From Kitasatospora herbaricolor (GTDB taxonomy: Bacteria > Actinomycetota > Actinomycetes > Streptomycetales > Streptomycetaceae): a stretch of DNA of 64,000 nucleotides. The stretch covers positions 2,728,001 to 2,792,000 of the forward strand of contig NZ_JAUSVA010000002.1 of NCBI RefSeq assembly GCF_030813695.1, written 5' to 3'. Below the pieces are notes generated by a model. It did not search any database, was not told the DNA's origin, and saw nothing but the letters and a program-made list of their open reading frames with translations. This document shows positions 37,807 to 45,844 of the stretch, piece by piece. Positions within the stretch are counted from its first letter, which is position 1. Every line of letters starts with the position of its first letter. Made by a program: the position numbers and the translations under genes.

Positions 37807-38046
37807 ATGAGATTGATTGTTGCTGGCCAGGAGGCCGCCACGGCTTCCGAGTTCGCCGAGCTGGCGTTCGGCATCGACGTGGAGCTGTTCGCCGGGACGT
37901 TCGGGGAGTCCGCGCTTTCGCGGCGGGCCCGGCTGGCGGTCGCGAACGAGGTGCTGTGGGACCTGGGCCCGGAGGAGGCCAGGTACGCGAAGGCCCTGAT
38001 GCGCACGGCGGCCCGCCGCCGCCTGCTCACCTGGAGGGCCGCCTGA
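37807..38046 (+). CDS. Small hypothetical protein, first gene of the backbone operon
   Basis: 79 residues: MRLIVAGQEAATASEFAELA..., a helical, acidic-then-basic protein ending in RTAARRRLLTWRAA. GAGAGG precedes the ATG. Its TGA shares a base with the ATG of the next gene, so they are coupled. No family is recognised. Confidence 0.75.
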   Translation: MRLIVAGQEAATASEFAELAFGIDVELFAGTFGESALSRRARLAVANEVLWDLGPEEARYAKALMRTAARRRLLTWRAA

Positions 38047-38351
38047 TGGCCCTCCCCCACCGGCGCGCCGCCCGCGTCACGCTCCTCCCGGCCCCCGAGG
38101 CCGAGCCCGACCTGTCGGGCGCCCTGTGCCGCGACGTGCCCGACCCGGACGTGTTCTTCCCGGAGGACGGCGACGAGCTGGGCGTGGCCCGTGCCAAGCG
38201 CATCTGCGTGAAGTGCCCGGTGCGCTCCGCGTGCCTGGCGCTGGCGCTGGAGCGCTCCGAGCCGCACGGCGTCTTCGGCGGCCTCGACCCGGTCGAGCGC
38301 CGCCGACTGCGGCGCTCGACCGCCGGTGGCGAGAGGGCGGGGGCGGCGTGA
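38046..38351 (+). CDS. WhiB-like (Wbl) iron-sulfur regulator
   Basis: 101 residues. Four cysteines C28, C54, C57 and C63 in the Wbl spacing C-xn-C-x2-C-x5-C (GALC ... RICVKCPVRSAC) bind a [4Fe-4S] cluster. The downstream GVFGGLDPVERRRLRR is the G-[VI]-W-G-G turn with Phe for Trp, plus the basic DNA-contact stretch. Wbl proteins act with the housekeeping sigma factor and respond to redox or NO. On an AICE it may tie element genes to host development or stress. Confidence 0.92.
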   Translation: MALPHRRAARVTLLPAPEAEPDLSGALCRDVPDPDVFFPEDGDELGVARAKRICVKCPVRSACLALALERSEPHGVFGGLDPVERRRLRRSTAGGERAGAA

Positions 38352-38632
38352 TAACCGGCAACCTCAAGCGCTTCGGGTGGGCGGCGGCCCTGCTCGCCGT
38401 CGCCTTCCCCTCCGCCGCCGGGACGGTCCTTTCCGCGCTCACCGCGGTGGCGGCGGTCCTGCTGGCCCACCCGACCGTGGCGTGCACCGTCGCCGCCGGG
38501 CTGCTGCTCGCGAGCACGCTGCCCGCCCTGCGCCACCGCATCATTCGAATCCGCCGCCGGTGGCAGCTGCACCGCGCGGCCGGCTTCGGCGGCCTGACCT
38601 CGTCTCGACTGACTTTCGTGGGGGACCGATGA
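38348..38632 (+). CDS. Small membrane protein of the transfer operon
   Basis: 94 residues from GTG, overlapping the Wbl stop by 4 bp. Two hydrophobic spans (WAAALLAVAFPSAAGTVLSAL and VAAVLLAHPTVACTVAAGLLLAST) are followed by a strongly basic tail (RHRIIRIRRRWQLHR). It is coupled at both ends (ATGA with the next gene). The position and form are those of Spd-type spread proteins, but no homology is recognised. Confidence 0.75.
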   Translation: MITGNLKRFGWAAALLAVAFPSAAGTVLSALTAVAAVLLAHPTVACTVAAGLLLASTLPALRHRIIRIRRRWQLHRAAGFGGLTSSRLTFVGDR

Positions 38633-39795
38633 GCATCACCGAGCTGCGGCCCACCGGCCGCACCCGGGCGGCGTCCAAGCCGGCCGGGAAGGAAGCCGCC
38701 GAGGCCGAGGCCCTGCGGGCGAAGACCGCGACCGCCAAGGCCGCGGCGGACATCGCCAACCAGCTGAAGGCGGCCAAGGCCGCCGCCGAGATCGCCGCCG
38801 GCGAGGCCCAGGCCCAGGAGGTCCGCGAGGCCGCCGCCGACAAGCGGCGCGAGGCCGAGCGGCAGCGCACCGAGGCCGCCGCCGCCCGGCAGAAGGCGGA
38901 GCGGTCCGCCGCCCAGTGGCGCACCTACGCCAAGACCATCGCGGTCATCTGCGTGGTCGTCTCCCTGCCGCTGCAGATGATGGCGTTCTGGTCCCCGAAG
39001 GCCTGGTTCCTGCTCGCCGCACCGCTGGTGCTGGAGGGCCTGGCCTGGGCTCTGCTCAAGGGCGCCGAGGCCGCGATCGACGACCACCGGCCGTCCTGGC
39101 ACTACCGGGCGCTGGCCGGAGCCGTGGCCCTGTTCGCCGCCACGGTGAACTTCCTGCACGGCAGCTCGGCGTTCGGCCTCGGCACCGGTCTGGGCGGGGC
39201 GTTCTGCTCGCTGGCCGGACCGCTGGTCTGGGACCTGCACGAGCACGGCCGCATCCGCAAACGCGACGGCAAGGTGAGCCGCCGCCGGCGCCGCGCCGAG
39301 GCCCGCCAGGTCGCCGCCGAGGCGGCCGAGCAGCTGGCCGCCGAGCAGAAGGCGGCCGACGACCGCGAGGCCGTCGAGATCTCCCGCTCCGTTCAGTGGC
39401 CGCAGGCGTGGGAGCGCGCCGTGGCACTCGCCGCCGCGGTCGGCGAGCTGCACCCCAGCGAGACCACGTGGAAGCGCGCGTGGGACGACACCGCCGGCGC
39501 GCCGCTGGGCGACACGGCCGAGTCCATCGCCGCCCGCGTCGCCGCGAAGGCCGCGACCAAGGAAGCCGCCAAGGACCAGACGAACCCGGTCGAAAAGGTG
39601 GAAAAGCCGCAGGTCGAATCCCAAGTGACCGCCCCGCGCGGCACCTCCGCGAACAAGCGTCCGGACGGGCGCCGCAACAACGGCGGGACCCCGCCGCGGC
39701 AGAAGGCCGGCAGCTACCCGAAGTACTCGCCGATCGCCCGCCGCGCGATGTCGCTGGCCGCCAAGAAGCAGCAGCCCGCCCGCACCGCTAGCTGA
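38629..39795 (+). CDS. Spread-type membrane protein, DUF2637-like
   Basis: 388 residues. The N-terminal third is a long Ala/Lys/Glu/Arg coiled coil (about 20-100). Then about four hydrophobic helices: TIAVICVVVSLPLQMMAFWSP, WFLLAAPLVLEGLAWALLKGA, LAGAVALFAATVNFLHGSSAF and GLGGAFCSLAGPLVWDLHEHG, resembling the DUF2637 membrane domain of Streptomyces plasmids and AICEs. A second coiled coil and a basic Lys-rich tail follow. Probably part of intramycelial spread (Spd) beside TraB. Confidence 0.8.
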   Translation: MSITELRPTGRTRAASKPAGKEAAEAEALRAKTATAKAAADIANQLKAAKAAAEIAAGEAQAQEVREAAADKRREAERQRTEAAAARQKAERSAAQWRTYAKTIAVICVVVSLPLQMMAFWSPKAWFLLAAPLVLEGLAWALLKGAEAAIDDHRPSWHYRALAGAVALFAATVNFLHGSSAFGLGTGLGGAFCSLAGPLVWDLHEHGRIRKRDGKVSRRRRRAEARQVAAEAAEQLAAEQKAADDREAVEISRSVQWPQAWERAVALAAAVGELHPSETTWKRAWDDTAGAPLGDTAESIAARVAAKAATKEAAKDQTNPVEKVEKPQVESQVTAPRGTSANKRPDGRRNNGGTPPRQKAGSYPKYSPIARRAMSLAAKKQQPARTAS

Positions 39796-39852
39796 CCCCG
39801 TCCGCCCCCGCGCACGACCCCCTTCGAGACATCCCGAACCAGGAGGTCGACC

Positions 39853-40311
39853 GTGTCCGACGCCCACTCCAGCCGCGCCGCCCGCTTCGCCGCCGCCTAC
39901 GCCCTGCTCCGCGCGGCGGCGGACGTGGCGGACCACTGGGTCCAGACCGACCACCAGGCCCGCGCCAAGGGCCAGCACGACCACACCGACGGGCAGTCCA
40001 GCGCGGCCGGCCGCCGCGCCTGCGCCGCCCACGTCGCCACCTACACCGCCACCCAGGCCGGCGCCCTGCTGCTCGGCTCCCGCGTGCTGGGGGTGCGCCT
40101 GCGGCCCGGCCCGGTGGCCGCCGCCCTCGCCCTGTCGGCCGTCACGCACTACGTCGCTGACCGGCGCGAGCCCCTGCGCCGCCTCGCCGACGCCACCGGC
40201 AAGAGCAACTTCGTCCGGCTCTCCGACTTCGGCATGAACGGCGCCTACTGCCTCGACCGGGCCTGGCACCACGCCTTCGAGACCGCCGCCGCCCTCATCG
40301 CCTCCGCCTGA
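39853..40311 (+). CDS. DUF3307-like small membrane protein
   Basis: 152 residues from GTG with AGGAGG. AADVADHWVQTDHQARAKG resembles the H-x-x-x-D-F-x-x-Q-x-x-x-x-A-x-x-K motif of DUF3307. Two hydrophobic stretches follow (TQAGALLLGSRVLGV, VAAALALSAVTHYVADRR), then a His-rich C-terminus (LDRAWHHAFETAAALI). Common on actinomycete plasmids; function unknown. Confidence 0.75.
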   Translation: MSDAHSSRAARFAAAYALLRAAADVADHWVQTDHQARAKGQHDHTDGQSSAAGRRACAAHVATYTATQAGALLLGSRVLGVRLRPGPVAAALALSAVTHYVADRREPLRRLADATGKSNFVRLSDFGMNGAYCLDRAWHHAFETAAALIASA

Positions 40312-40378
40312 ACCATCCCCGCAACCAAGGAACGGCGCATCCCACCGACCCGCACCGCTCTGTCCGAGGAGAACGGCC

Positions 40379-40567
40379 ATGGCCGAGAACACCCAGCCCA
40401 CCTACGTCGTCACCGCCACCAACGCGGACGGCAGCCCCTACCAGGACCGGCTCAGCAGCGCTCTCAGCGTCCCGGCTTCCGCCGCCGTCCACGGCGAGCA
40501 GGACCTCGCCACCCGCCAGGGAGCCGCCGACCAGGCCGGGGTGACCCTCCACGTCCGCCAGGTCTGA
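40379..40567 (+). CDS. Small hypothetical protein, 62 residues
   Basis: MAENTQPTYVVTATNADGSP... ends VTLHVRQV. GAGGAG precedes the ATG. A soluble, probably beta-rich protein, just before the translocase gene. No family is recognised. Confidence 0.7.
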   Translation: MAENTQPTYVVTATNADGSPYQDRLSSALSVPASAAVHGEQDLATRQGAADQAGVTLHVRQV

Positions 40568-40573
40568 TTTCGC

Positions 40574-40616
40574 CCCGGGGCGGCCGACAGCTTGCCGGCC
40601 AGGCGACCGCCCCGGG
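40574..40616 (+). terminator. Hairpin between the 62-residue gene and traB
   Basis: 10-bp perfect arms CCCGGGGCGG / CCGCCCCGGG with a 23-nt loop that can pair further. It may attenuate read-through into the translocase gene. Confidence 0.45.
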
Positions 40617-40657
40617 CCCCCTTTCCCGCACCACTGAGCAGTGAGGAAGGACCCTCA

Positions 40658-42985
40658 GTGAACCACGAGGACCACGACCCGAACCCCCTGCCCGACCCCG
40701 CCACGAACACCCCGAACGCCGACGGCGGCGACGTGCTGCCGTTCCCCGACCGCTTCGCCAAAACCACCCCCGCCAACGGGTCCACCCCGGCCCCCGTTCC
40801 CGCCCCCGTGGCGGCCGCGGGCCCCGAGGGCGACTCGGTGTACCTGCCGCCGGTGGTGGCGGCAAGCGGACGGGAGGACCCGGCCGGGGACCGGCCGCTG
40901 GTCCCGGCGTGGATCCGCACCCGTGAGGGGCGGCGCACGATGACCCGCGCCCGCGCCAAGCAGCTGCGGCGCTCCGCGCGACGGTGGCTGGCCCGCCAGA
41001 GCACCACCCGCGGGCACGCCGCCCAGGCCTGGCGCGGCATACGGCGATCCCACCAGTGGACGGCCGGGTTCGAGGGCGCCCACGTGCAGGCCGCCGGCCA
41101 CCAGGCCCACATCGCCGCCCGCGAGGCCCGCGACCTGGCCCGCCGCGCCCGCTTCACCCTGCTGCCCGGCGACCGGGCACTGGCCCAGAAGCAGTCCGAG
41201 GCCGCCCTCGCCGTCGCCGTGGCCGCGGTCGCCGCACACAAGAAGGCCAAGTCCAACCGGCGCCGGATCCGCTTCGCCCGCGCCTTGGTCGCCTACGGCA
41301 TCCCCGCCGCCGCCGTCCTCGCCGCCTACGGTGCCCTGGGCACCGCCGGGCTGCTGCTCGGGGCGACCGCCGTCCTCGGCTTCGAGGCGTTCCTCGGCCG
41401 CCGCCCCGACCGGGAGACGGTGTGGGACGCGGACGTGCGGGCGCTGTCCGACGGGGACCCGCTGACCGAGTCGATGCTCGACCGGGCGTTCAAGGCCGCC
41501 AAGGTCATCGGCGAGTCCCAGCGCCTGACCATGGTCACCCCCTGCGCCATCGACCCTGCCGTACCGAACGCCTGGCACGCCGTGATCGACCTGCCCGACA
41601 TCACCGTCAAGAAGGCCCGCGACAAGGCGGACGAGATCGCCGCCGCGATGGGCATCGACCGCACCAACCTCGACATCCGCCAGGTCGGCTCCAACGGCCG
41701 CCGGATGGCGATCTGGGCCTGCGGCCAGGACCCGTTCCTCGCCACCCGCCGCAACCCCCTCGCGGCCGGCCGCACCAAGCAGGTCAACACCTGGCGCGAC
41801 GGCTTCCCCCTCGCCTTCGACAAGCGCGGCAACGTCCTGCGCCCGACCCTGTCCGACTACTCGTTCCTGTTCGCCGGCGCCACCCGCTCCGGCAAGGGCA
41901 TGGGCCTGGCCAACCTGCTCGCCGCCGCCATGCTCGACCCCCGGGTGCGGATCCGGCTCTTCGACGGCAAGGGCGCCGGCGAGTACGTCCCCCACGCCCG
42001 CGCGCTGGCCACGTTCGTGCGCCGCAACCCCGGACGGCTCGTCAAGTTCCTGCGCCTGATGGTCGAGGAGATGAACCGTCGCACCGAGATCCTGGTCGAG
42101 GCCGGGCTCTCGAAGGCGAACGAGAAGCTGATCGACAAGCTCGGCGGGATCGAGCTGGTCATCATCGACGAACTCGCCACCTACACCGCCAAGAACGGCC
42201 CCTCCGGCAAGTACGCCGAGGAGATCACCGAACTTCTCGCGCAGATCGCCGCCGTCGGCGCCGCGGTCGGCATCGTCCTGGCGCTGGCCACCCAGTACCC
42301 CGAGGCCGAGATCGTCACCCCCCGCCTGCGCGGCAACCTCGCCGCCCGCATGGCGATGCGAGTCGAGTCGCCGGGCGCGTCCAACGTCGTCCTCGGGGAC
42401 GGCATGGTCGGCCAAGGCTACGACGCCTCCAAGATCCCGATCGAGAAGACCAGCCGGGGCCGCGCCTGGCTGACCACCCCCGACACCGGCGTCATCGAGG
42501 TCCGCTCCCTGTTCATCGACGAGGCCGCCGGCGAGATCCTGCCGCTGATCGAGACCGGGGTGCAGCTGCGCAAGGCCGCCGGATGCCTGCCCGGCCACGA
42601 CGACGACCCGATCGAGGCCGCCATGCTCCGCCAGACCGGCGTCAGCGCCTCCGCCGGCGGCACCGACGGCCTCGGCTCGGTGATCCGCCGCACCGTCCTC
42701 GACCACATGATCACCGCTGCCGAGCAGGCCGACGGTGGCCTGGTCACCGTCATGGACCTGCTCGCCCGACTCTCCGACATCGACCCGGACCGCTACGCCC
42801 GCACCGAGCGTGAGAGCGCGAACGCCTGGCAGTCCCGCGCCTCCAAGGCCCTGAAGAGCGAACTGGCCGGCCTCGGGGCCGAGGTGGAGCAGATCCGCAT
42901 CACCCAGGCCGACGGCTCCCGGCCGATGGGCTACGCCCTGGCCGACCTGCGCACCGCCGCCGCTGGCGTGGGCACAGCCGCCTGA
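40658..42985 (+). CDS. traB: FtsK/SpoIIIE-type DNA translocase for conjugation (TraB/TraSA)
   Basis: 775 residues from GTG (GAGGAAGG upstream). A Pro/Ala-rich N-terminus, a basic helical stretch, then two transmembrane helices (about 212-245; LVAYGIPAAAVLAAYGALGTAGLLLGATAVLGF). The motor domain has Walker A GATRSGKGMGL (about 406-416) and Walker B ELVIIDELATY (about 498-508). A C-terminal winged-helix-like region (about 680-760) probably reads the clt DNA sequence. A single hexameric translocase of this type moves double-stranded AICE DNA between hyphae. Repeats right after the stop are a candidate clt. Confidence 0.93.
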   Translation: MNHEDHDPNPLPDPATNTPNADGGDVLPFPDRFAKTTPANGSTPAPVPAPVAAAGPEGDSVYLPPVVAASGREDPAGDRPLVPAWIRTREGRRTMTRARAKQLRRSARRWLARQSTTRGHAAQAWRGIRRSHQWTAGFEGAHVQAAGHQAHIAAREARDLARRARFTLLPGDRALAQKQSEAALAVAVAAVAAHKKAKSNRRRIRFARALVAYGIPAAAVLAAYGALGTAGLLLGATAVLGFEAFLGRRPDRETVWDADVRALSDGDPLTESMLDRAFKAAKVIGESQRLTMVTPCAIDPAVPNAWHAVIDLPDITVKKARDKADEIAAAMGIDRTNLDIRQVGSNGRRMAIWACGQDPFLATRRNPLAAGRTKQVNTWRDGFPLAFDKRGNVLRPTLSDYSFLFAGATRSGKGMGLANLLAAAMLDPRVRIRLFDGKGAGEYVPHARALATFVRRNPGRLVKFLRLMVEEMNRRTEILVEAGLSKANEKLIDKLGGIELVIIDELATYTAKNGPSGKYAEEITELLAQIAAVGAAVGIVLALATQYPEAEIVTPRLRGNLAARMAMRVESPGASNVVLGDGMVGQGYDASKIPIEKTSRGRAWLTTPDTGVIEVRSLFIDEAAGEILPLIETGVQLRKAAGCLPGHDDDPIEAAMLRQTGVSASAGGTDGLGSVIRRTVLDHMITAAEQADGGLVTVMDLLARLSDIDPDRYARTERESANAWQSRASKALKSELAGLGAEVEQIRITQADGSRPMGYALADLRTAAAGVGTAA

Positions 42986-43007
42986 ACGCCCGTTCTGTCC
43001 TGGTTTT

Positions 43008-43191
43008 GACCGCCGCCAAGCCGCCGCCACTCGTGGAAAACCGCAGGTCACAGCCCTGCGGACCATGTCGCGACCGCCGCCGACCTTCGCCGCGAACGCC
43101 CTCGTCAGGCATGCCCCGGCACGGGCCTGGCGGCGGTCGGCAGGGCGCTGACCTGCGACGATCCACGTCCGGCCGAGGTCCGGCGGCGGTC
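43008..43191. repeat. Candidate clt locus: four inverted 10-mers downstream of traB
   Basis: GACCGCCGCC occurs in direct orientation at 43,008 and 43,072, and inverted (GGCGGCGGTC) at 43,129 and 43,182. A 7-bp-arm hairpin CCGCAGG / CCTGCGG lies at 43,041-43,061. The 257-bp gap 42,986-43,242 has no gene. Streptomyces TraB proteins bind short repeats near the end of their own gene. Confidence 0.55.
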
Positions 43192-43242
43192 GACGACCAA
43201 CTCAAACCACCCCAAACCGCTCTCCCGGAAGGGAGCCCGTCC

Positions 43243-43434
43243 GTGCTGCTCACCGTCTCCGCGGCCACCTTCTTCGGTGTCCTGCTGGTCGTCATGCTCC
43301 GCCTTCGCGCCGTCAGCGCCGGCGGTGCCGTGGTGGCCGCCCTCTTCGGCTTCTATCTCGCCTCCACCGGCGTCGCGCCCGCCGTCAACCAGGCACTCGC
43401 GGACGTCTTCCGCTCCCTTCCCGGCCTGCACTGA
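43243..43434 (+). CDS. 63-residue membrane protein of the AICE
   Basis: GTG start with AAGGGAG. VLLTVSAATFFGVLLVVMLR-LRAVSAGGAVVAALFGFYLA gives two short hydrophobic spans around a basic turn; the tail VAPAVNQALADVFRSLPGLH is amphipathic. Small two-span proteins next to traB are a constant feature of AICEs; function unknown. Confidence 0.78.
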   Translation: MLLTVSAATFFGVLLVVMLRLRAVSAGGAVVAALFGFYLASTGVAPAVNQALADVFRSLPGLH

Positions 43435-43451
43435 ACGAGAGGACCGAACCG

Positions 43452-44000
43452 ATGACCCGCACCCGCACCGCCGCGCTGCTCGCACTGCCGGACCTCGCGT
43501 TCGTGGCCGACGGCGGCGAACTGGTCCGCGAGATCGAGCGCTACCTCGCCACCCAGCCCAAGCCCCAGCCGACCCGGTACGCCGTCCCCACGGTCTGCCC
43601 GCACGGCCAGGCCCCGGTCACGTGGGACCTGGGCATGACCCGCCCGCAGCCCACCGCCATGGACCGCCTGCGCCGCCGCCCGCCGGCCCCGACCCCGATC
43701 GACACCGCCACCCACCTGCGCCTGCTCTCCCGCTACCTCACCGTCCACGGCTGGTGCCAGGGGCTCCTCTGGGACGAGTCCGGCCGCCGCTGCCTGCTCG
43801 GCGCCCAACTCGCCGTCCTCGCCGCCGGATACGGCACCCAGGCCACCGCCATGGACGCCCGCCGCCACCTGATGGAGCAGTTCACCGCCCAGGACCCCAC
43901 CGTCCGCACCGTCGACCAGTGGAACGACCACCCCGGCCGCACCGCCGCCCAGGTCCACCGCGCCCTGGACATCGCCGCCGCCCGCGCCGCCCGCCACTGA
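43452..44000 (+). CDS. Conserved AICE hypothetical protein (DUF6197-like)
   Basis: 182 residues. The core HLRLLSRYLTVHGWCQGLLWDESGRRCLLGAQLAVLAAG followed by TVRTVDQWNDHPGRTAAQVHRALDIAAA fits a family frequent on Streptomyces plasmids and AICEs; I relate it to DUF6197 only tentatively. Soluble, with a Pro-rich linker at about 65-85. It lies 17 bp after the 63-residue gene, in the same operon. Confidence 0.78.
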   Translation: MTRTRTAALLALPDLAFVADGGELVREIERYLATQPKPQPTRYAVPTVCPHGQAPVTWDLGMTRPQPTAMDRLRRRPPAPTPIDTATHLRLLSRYLTVHGWCQGLLWDESGRRCLLGAQLAVLAAGYGTQATAMDARRHLMEQFTAQDPTVRTVDQWNDHPGRTAAQVHRALDIAAARAARH

Positions 44001-44017
44001 CCCGGAAGGACACCGCC

Positions 44018-44533
44018 ATGAGCGTCACCCTCGAACCGACCGGCCCCTGGCTGCTGCGCCGCACCGTGAACAGCCTGCTGCCCGAGGCCGCCCGGCTGGT
44101 CAGGGACCACATGCGCGAGCCGATGCCCGACACCCTGGTGCGCCTCGCCCGCCCCGGCGACTTCGGTCCCGCCGTCGCCCGCGTCACCGGCGGAAGCCCG
44201 AGCTGGTGGCGCACCGTGATGGAGAACGAGAGCCAGCGCCGAACCGCGCACATCGCCACCGGCATGACCGTCCCCACCGCGGACGGCCGCGTGCTGGTCC
44301 TGCTGCACATCGCCGCGATGCGCCAGGACGGCCAGATCTTCCCCACCCTCGTGCACGAGCTGGTCCACGCCGTGCAGATGAGCCGCCCCCGCACCGCCGC
44401 CGACGCCCTCGCCCGCAACCGCCACCACCTCGGCATCGAGCGCCAATCCCGCCGCTGGCTCACCGACCACAGCGCGTCCATCGGCCGCGACGAGGAAGAG
44501 GCCTACCGCATCGAGCATCTCCTCGCGGGCTGA
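44018..44533 (+). CDS. HExxH metallopeptidase-like protein
   Basis: 171 residues. FPTLVHELVHAVQMSRP (about 107-123) is a zincin HExxH motif in a helix. The distal ligand may be the Glu-rich RDEEEAYRIEH near the C-terminus, giving an HExxH...E arrangement. There is no signal or membrane span, so it acts in the cytosol. It lies 17 bp after the preceding gene with GGAAGGA as ribosome site. Anti-restriction and element-borne regulators sometimes carry such zincin folds, but the target is unknown. Confidence 0.75.
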   Translation: MSVTLEPTGPWLLRRTVNSLLPEAARLVRDHMREPMPDTLVRLARPGDFGPAVARVTGGSPSWWRTVMENESQRRTAHIATGMTVPTADGRVLVLLHIAAMRQDGQIFPTLVHELVHAVQMSRPRTAADALARNRHHLGIERQSRRWLTDHSASIGRDEEEAYRIEHLLAG

Positions 44534-44663
44534 CCCGCGCGCCTGTCTGCCCGACCGGCCGTGCCATCCGGACCGCTCCGCAGCCAGCGGTGCGGCCCGG
44601 GTGGTGCGGGGGACCGGACAGACCGCTCCCGGACCACCACGCGACGCCATTGGAGGCAGCCCC

Positions 44664-45140
44664 GTGTCCGTCGGAGAAACCCCCGTCACCGTCGTCGGCA
44701 ACCTGACCGACGACCCCGAACTGCGCTTCACCCCCGCCGGCGTGGCGATGGCCAAGTTCACCATCGCCTCCACCCCGCGCACCTACGACAAGAACACCGG
44801 CCAGTGGCGCGACGGCACCGCCCTGTTCCTGCGGGTCACCGCCTGGCGCGAGATGGCCGAGCACGTCACCGAGTCCCTCACCAAGGGAATGCGGGTCGTC
44901 GCCACCGGCCGCCTGGTCCAGCACAACTGGCAGACCCCCGAGGGCGAGAACCGCTCCATGCTCGGCCTCGACCTCGACGACATCGGCCCGTCCCTGCGCT
45001 TCGCCACCGCCAAGGTCACCCGCACCCAGCGCCCCGGCCAGCCCACCCAGACCCCCGCCGCCGACCCCTGGTCCACCGCCGCCCCCGCGCCCGCCAGCGC
45101 CCCGGCGGGCGGCGGCTTCGGCCAGGAACCGCCGTTCTAG
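44664..45140 (+). CDS. ssb: Single-stranded DNA-binding protein
   Basis: 158 residues from GTG (GGAGG upstream). OB fold: TPVTVVGNLTDDPELRFTPAGVAMAKFTIAST, then ALFLRVTAWREMAEHVTESLTKGMRVVATGRLVQ. The disordered Pro/Ala/Gly tail ends GGGFGQEPPF, close to the acidic DDIPF-type SSB tip but lacking its Asp residues. It coats ssDNA during element replication; the atypical tip may reduce recruitment of host partners. Confidence 0.95.
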   Translation: MSVGETPVTVVGNLTDDPELRFTPAGVAMAKFTIASTPRTYDKNTGQWRDGTALFLRVTAWREMAEHVTESLTKGMRVVATGRLVQHNWQTPEGENRSMLGLDLDDIGPSLRFATAKVTRTQRPGQPTQTPAADPWSTAAPAPASAPAGGGFGQEPPF

Positions 45141-45163
45141 GCCCTGGCCCGGACAGCACGAAA

Positions 45164-45213
45164 CCCCGCAGCAGCCGGACGACCTTGCCGGGCTCAGGCC
45201 GGCTGCTGCGGGG
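45164..45213 (+). terminator. Terminator after ssb
   Basis: 15-bp perfect arms (CCCCGCAGCAGCCGG and complement) with a 20-nt loop lie 24 bp past the ssb stop. Confidence 0.65.
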
Positions 45214-45253
45214 CCAACCCGATCACGCACAAGACGAGACCGGAGCACCAAGC

Positions 45254-45844
45254 ATGCCCCAGTTCACCGCCCACACGCTCGCCCTCATCGACGACGCCTA
45301 CGACAAGGCCAACGCCTCCGACGGGTCGTCCCGCTTCGGCTCCTACCTGGCCGTCAACGCCGGTCGGCTCCACGACGCCGGTGCCCCGCTCGGGCCGGTC
45401 GACTTCGCCCAGGCCGTCTGGCGGATCGCCACCAGTCCCGTGATGTCCCCCGGATACGTCCGCATCCGCCCCGACCTGGCCGCCCTCGCCCTGGTCACCA
45501 CCGGCGAGGACTACGACCGGATCGCGCTGCGCATCGACGTCCCCCTGCACCACGACGTCCTCACCCACCGGCCCGCCGCCCGCTCCGAGGACTGGCAGCA
45601 CGACCCCTGGCACATCAGCACCGACCGGTGGTTGCGCCACGTGGAGCCGGGCCTCGACCGCCCGGCCCTGCTCCTGACCGCCACCCTCTTCGTGCCCGTC
45701 CCCGAGCACGTCCTCACCGCGCCGTCCGTCGCCCGGCCGGGTCCGGCGATGACCCGCGAGGCCAAGCAGACGGTCCGCAACCTGGTGGAGCACGCCAACG
45801 CCCACGCCCGCCTGGTCTCCGGCCTGGTCGGGGGCGGACGGTGA
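45254..45844 (+). CDS. AICE hypothetical protein, 196 residues
   Basis: MPQFTAHTLALIDDAYDKAN... is a soluble protein with no recognised domain. A long mixed alpha/beta region contains VDFAQAVWRIATSPVMSPGY and a helical C-terminus (REAKQTVRNLVEHANAHARLVSGLV). Its TGA overlaps the GTG of the methyltransferase by 4 bp, so the two are coupled and probably function together. Confidence 0.72.
   Translation: MPQFTAHTLALIDDAYDKANASDGSSRFGSYLAVNAGRLHDAGAPLGPVDFAQAVWRIATSPVMSPGYVRIRPDLAALALVTTGEDYDRIALRIDVPLHHDVLTHRPAARSEDWQHDPWHISTDRWLRHVEPGLDRPALLLTATLFVPVPEHVLTAPSVARPGPAMTREAKQTVRNLVEHANAHARLVSGLVGGGR

Noticed and set aside
38077-40401. 774-codon minus-strand frame opposite the spread-type genes
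   Set aside because: Gly/Ala/Arg-rich shadow; the plus-strand genes have ribosome sites, coupled overlaps and recognisable Wbl and membrane features.
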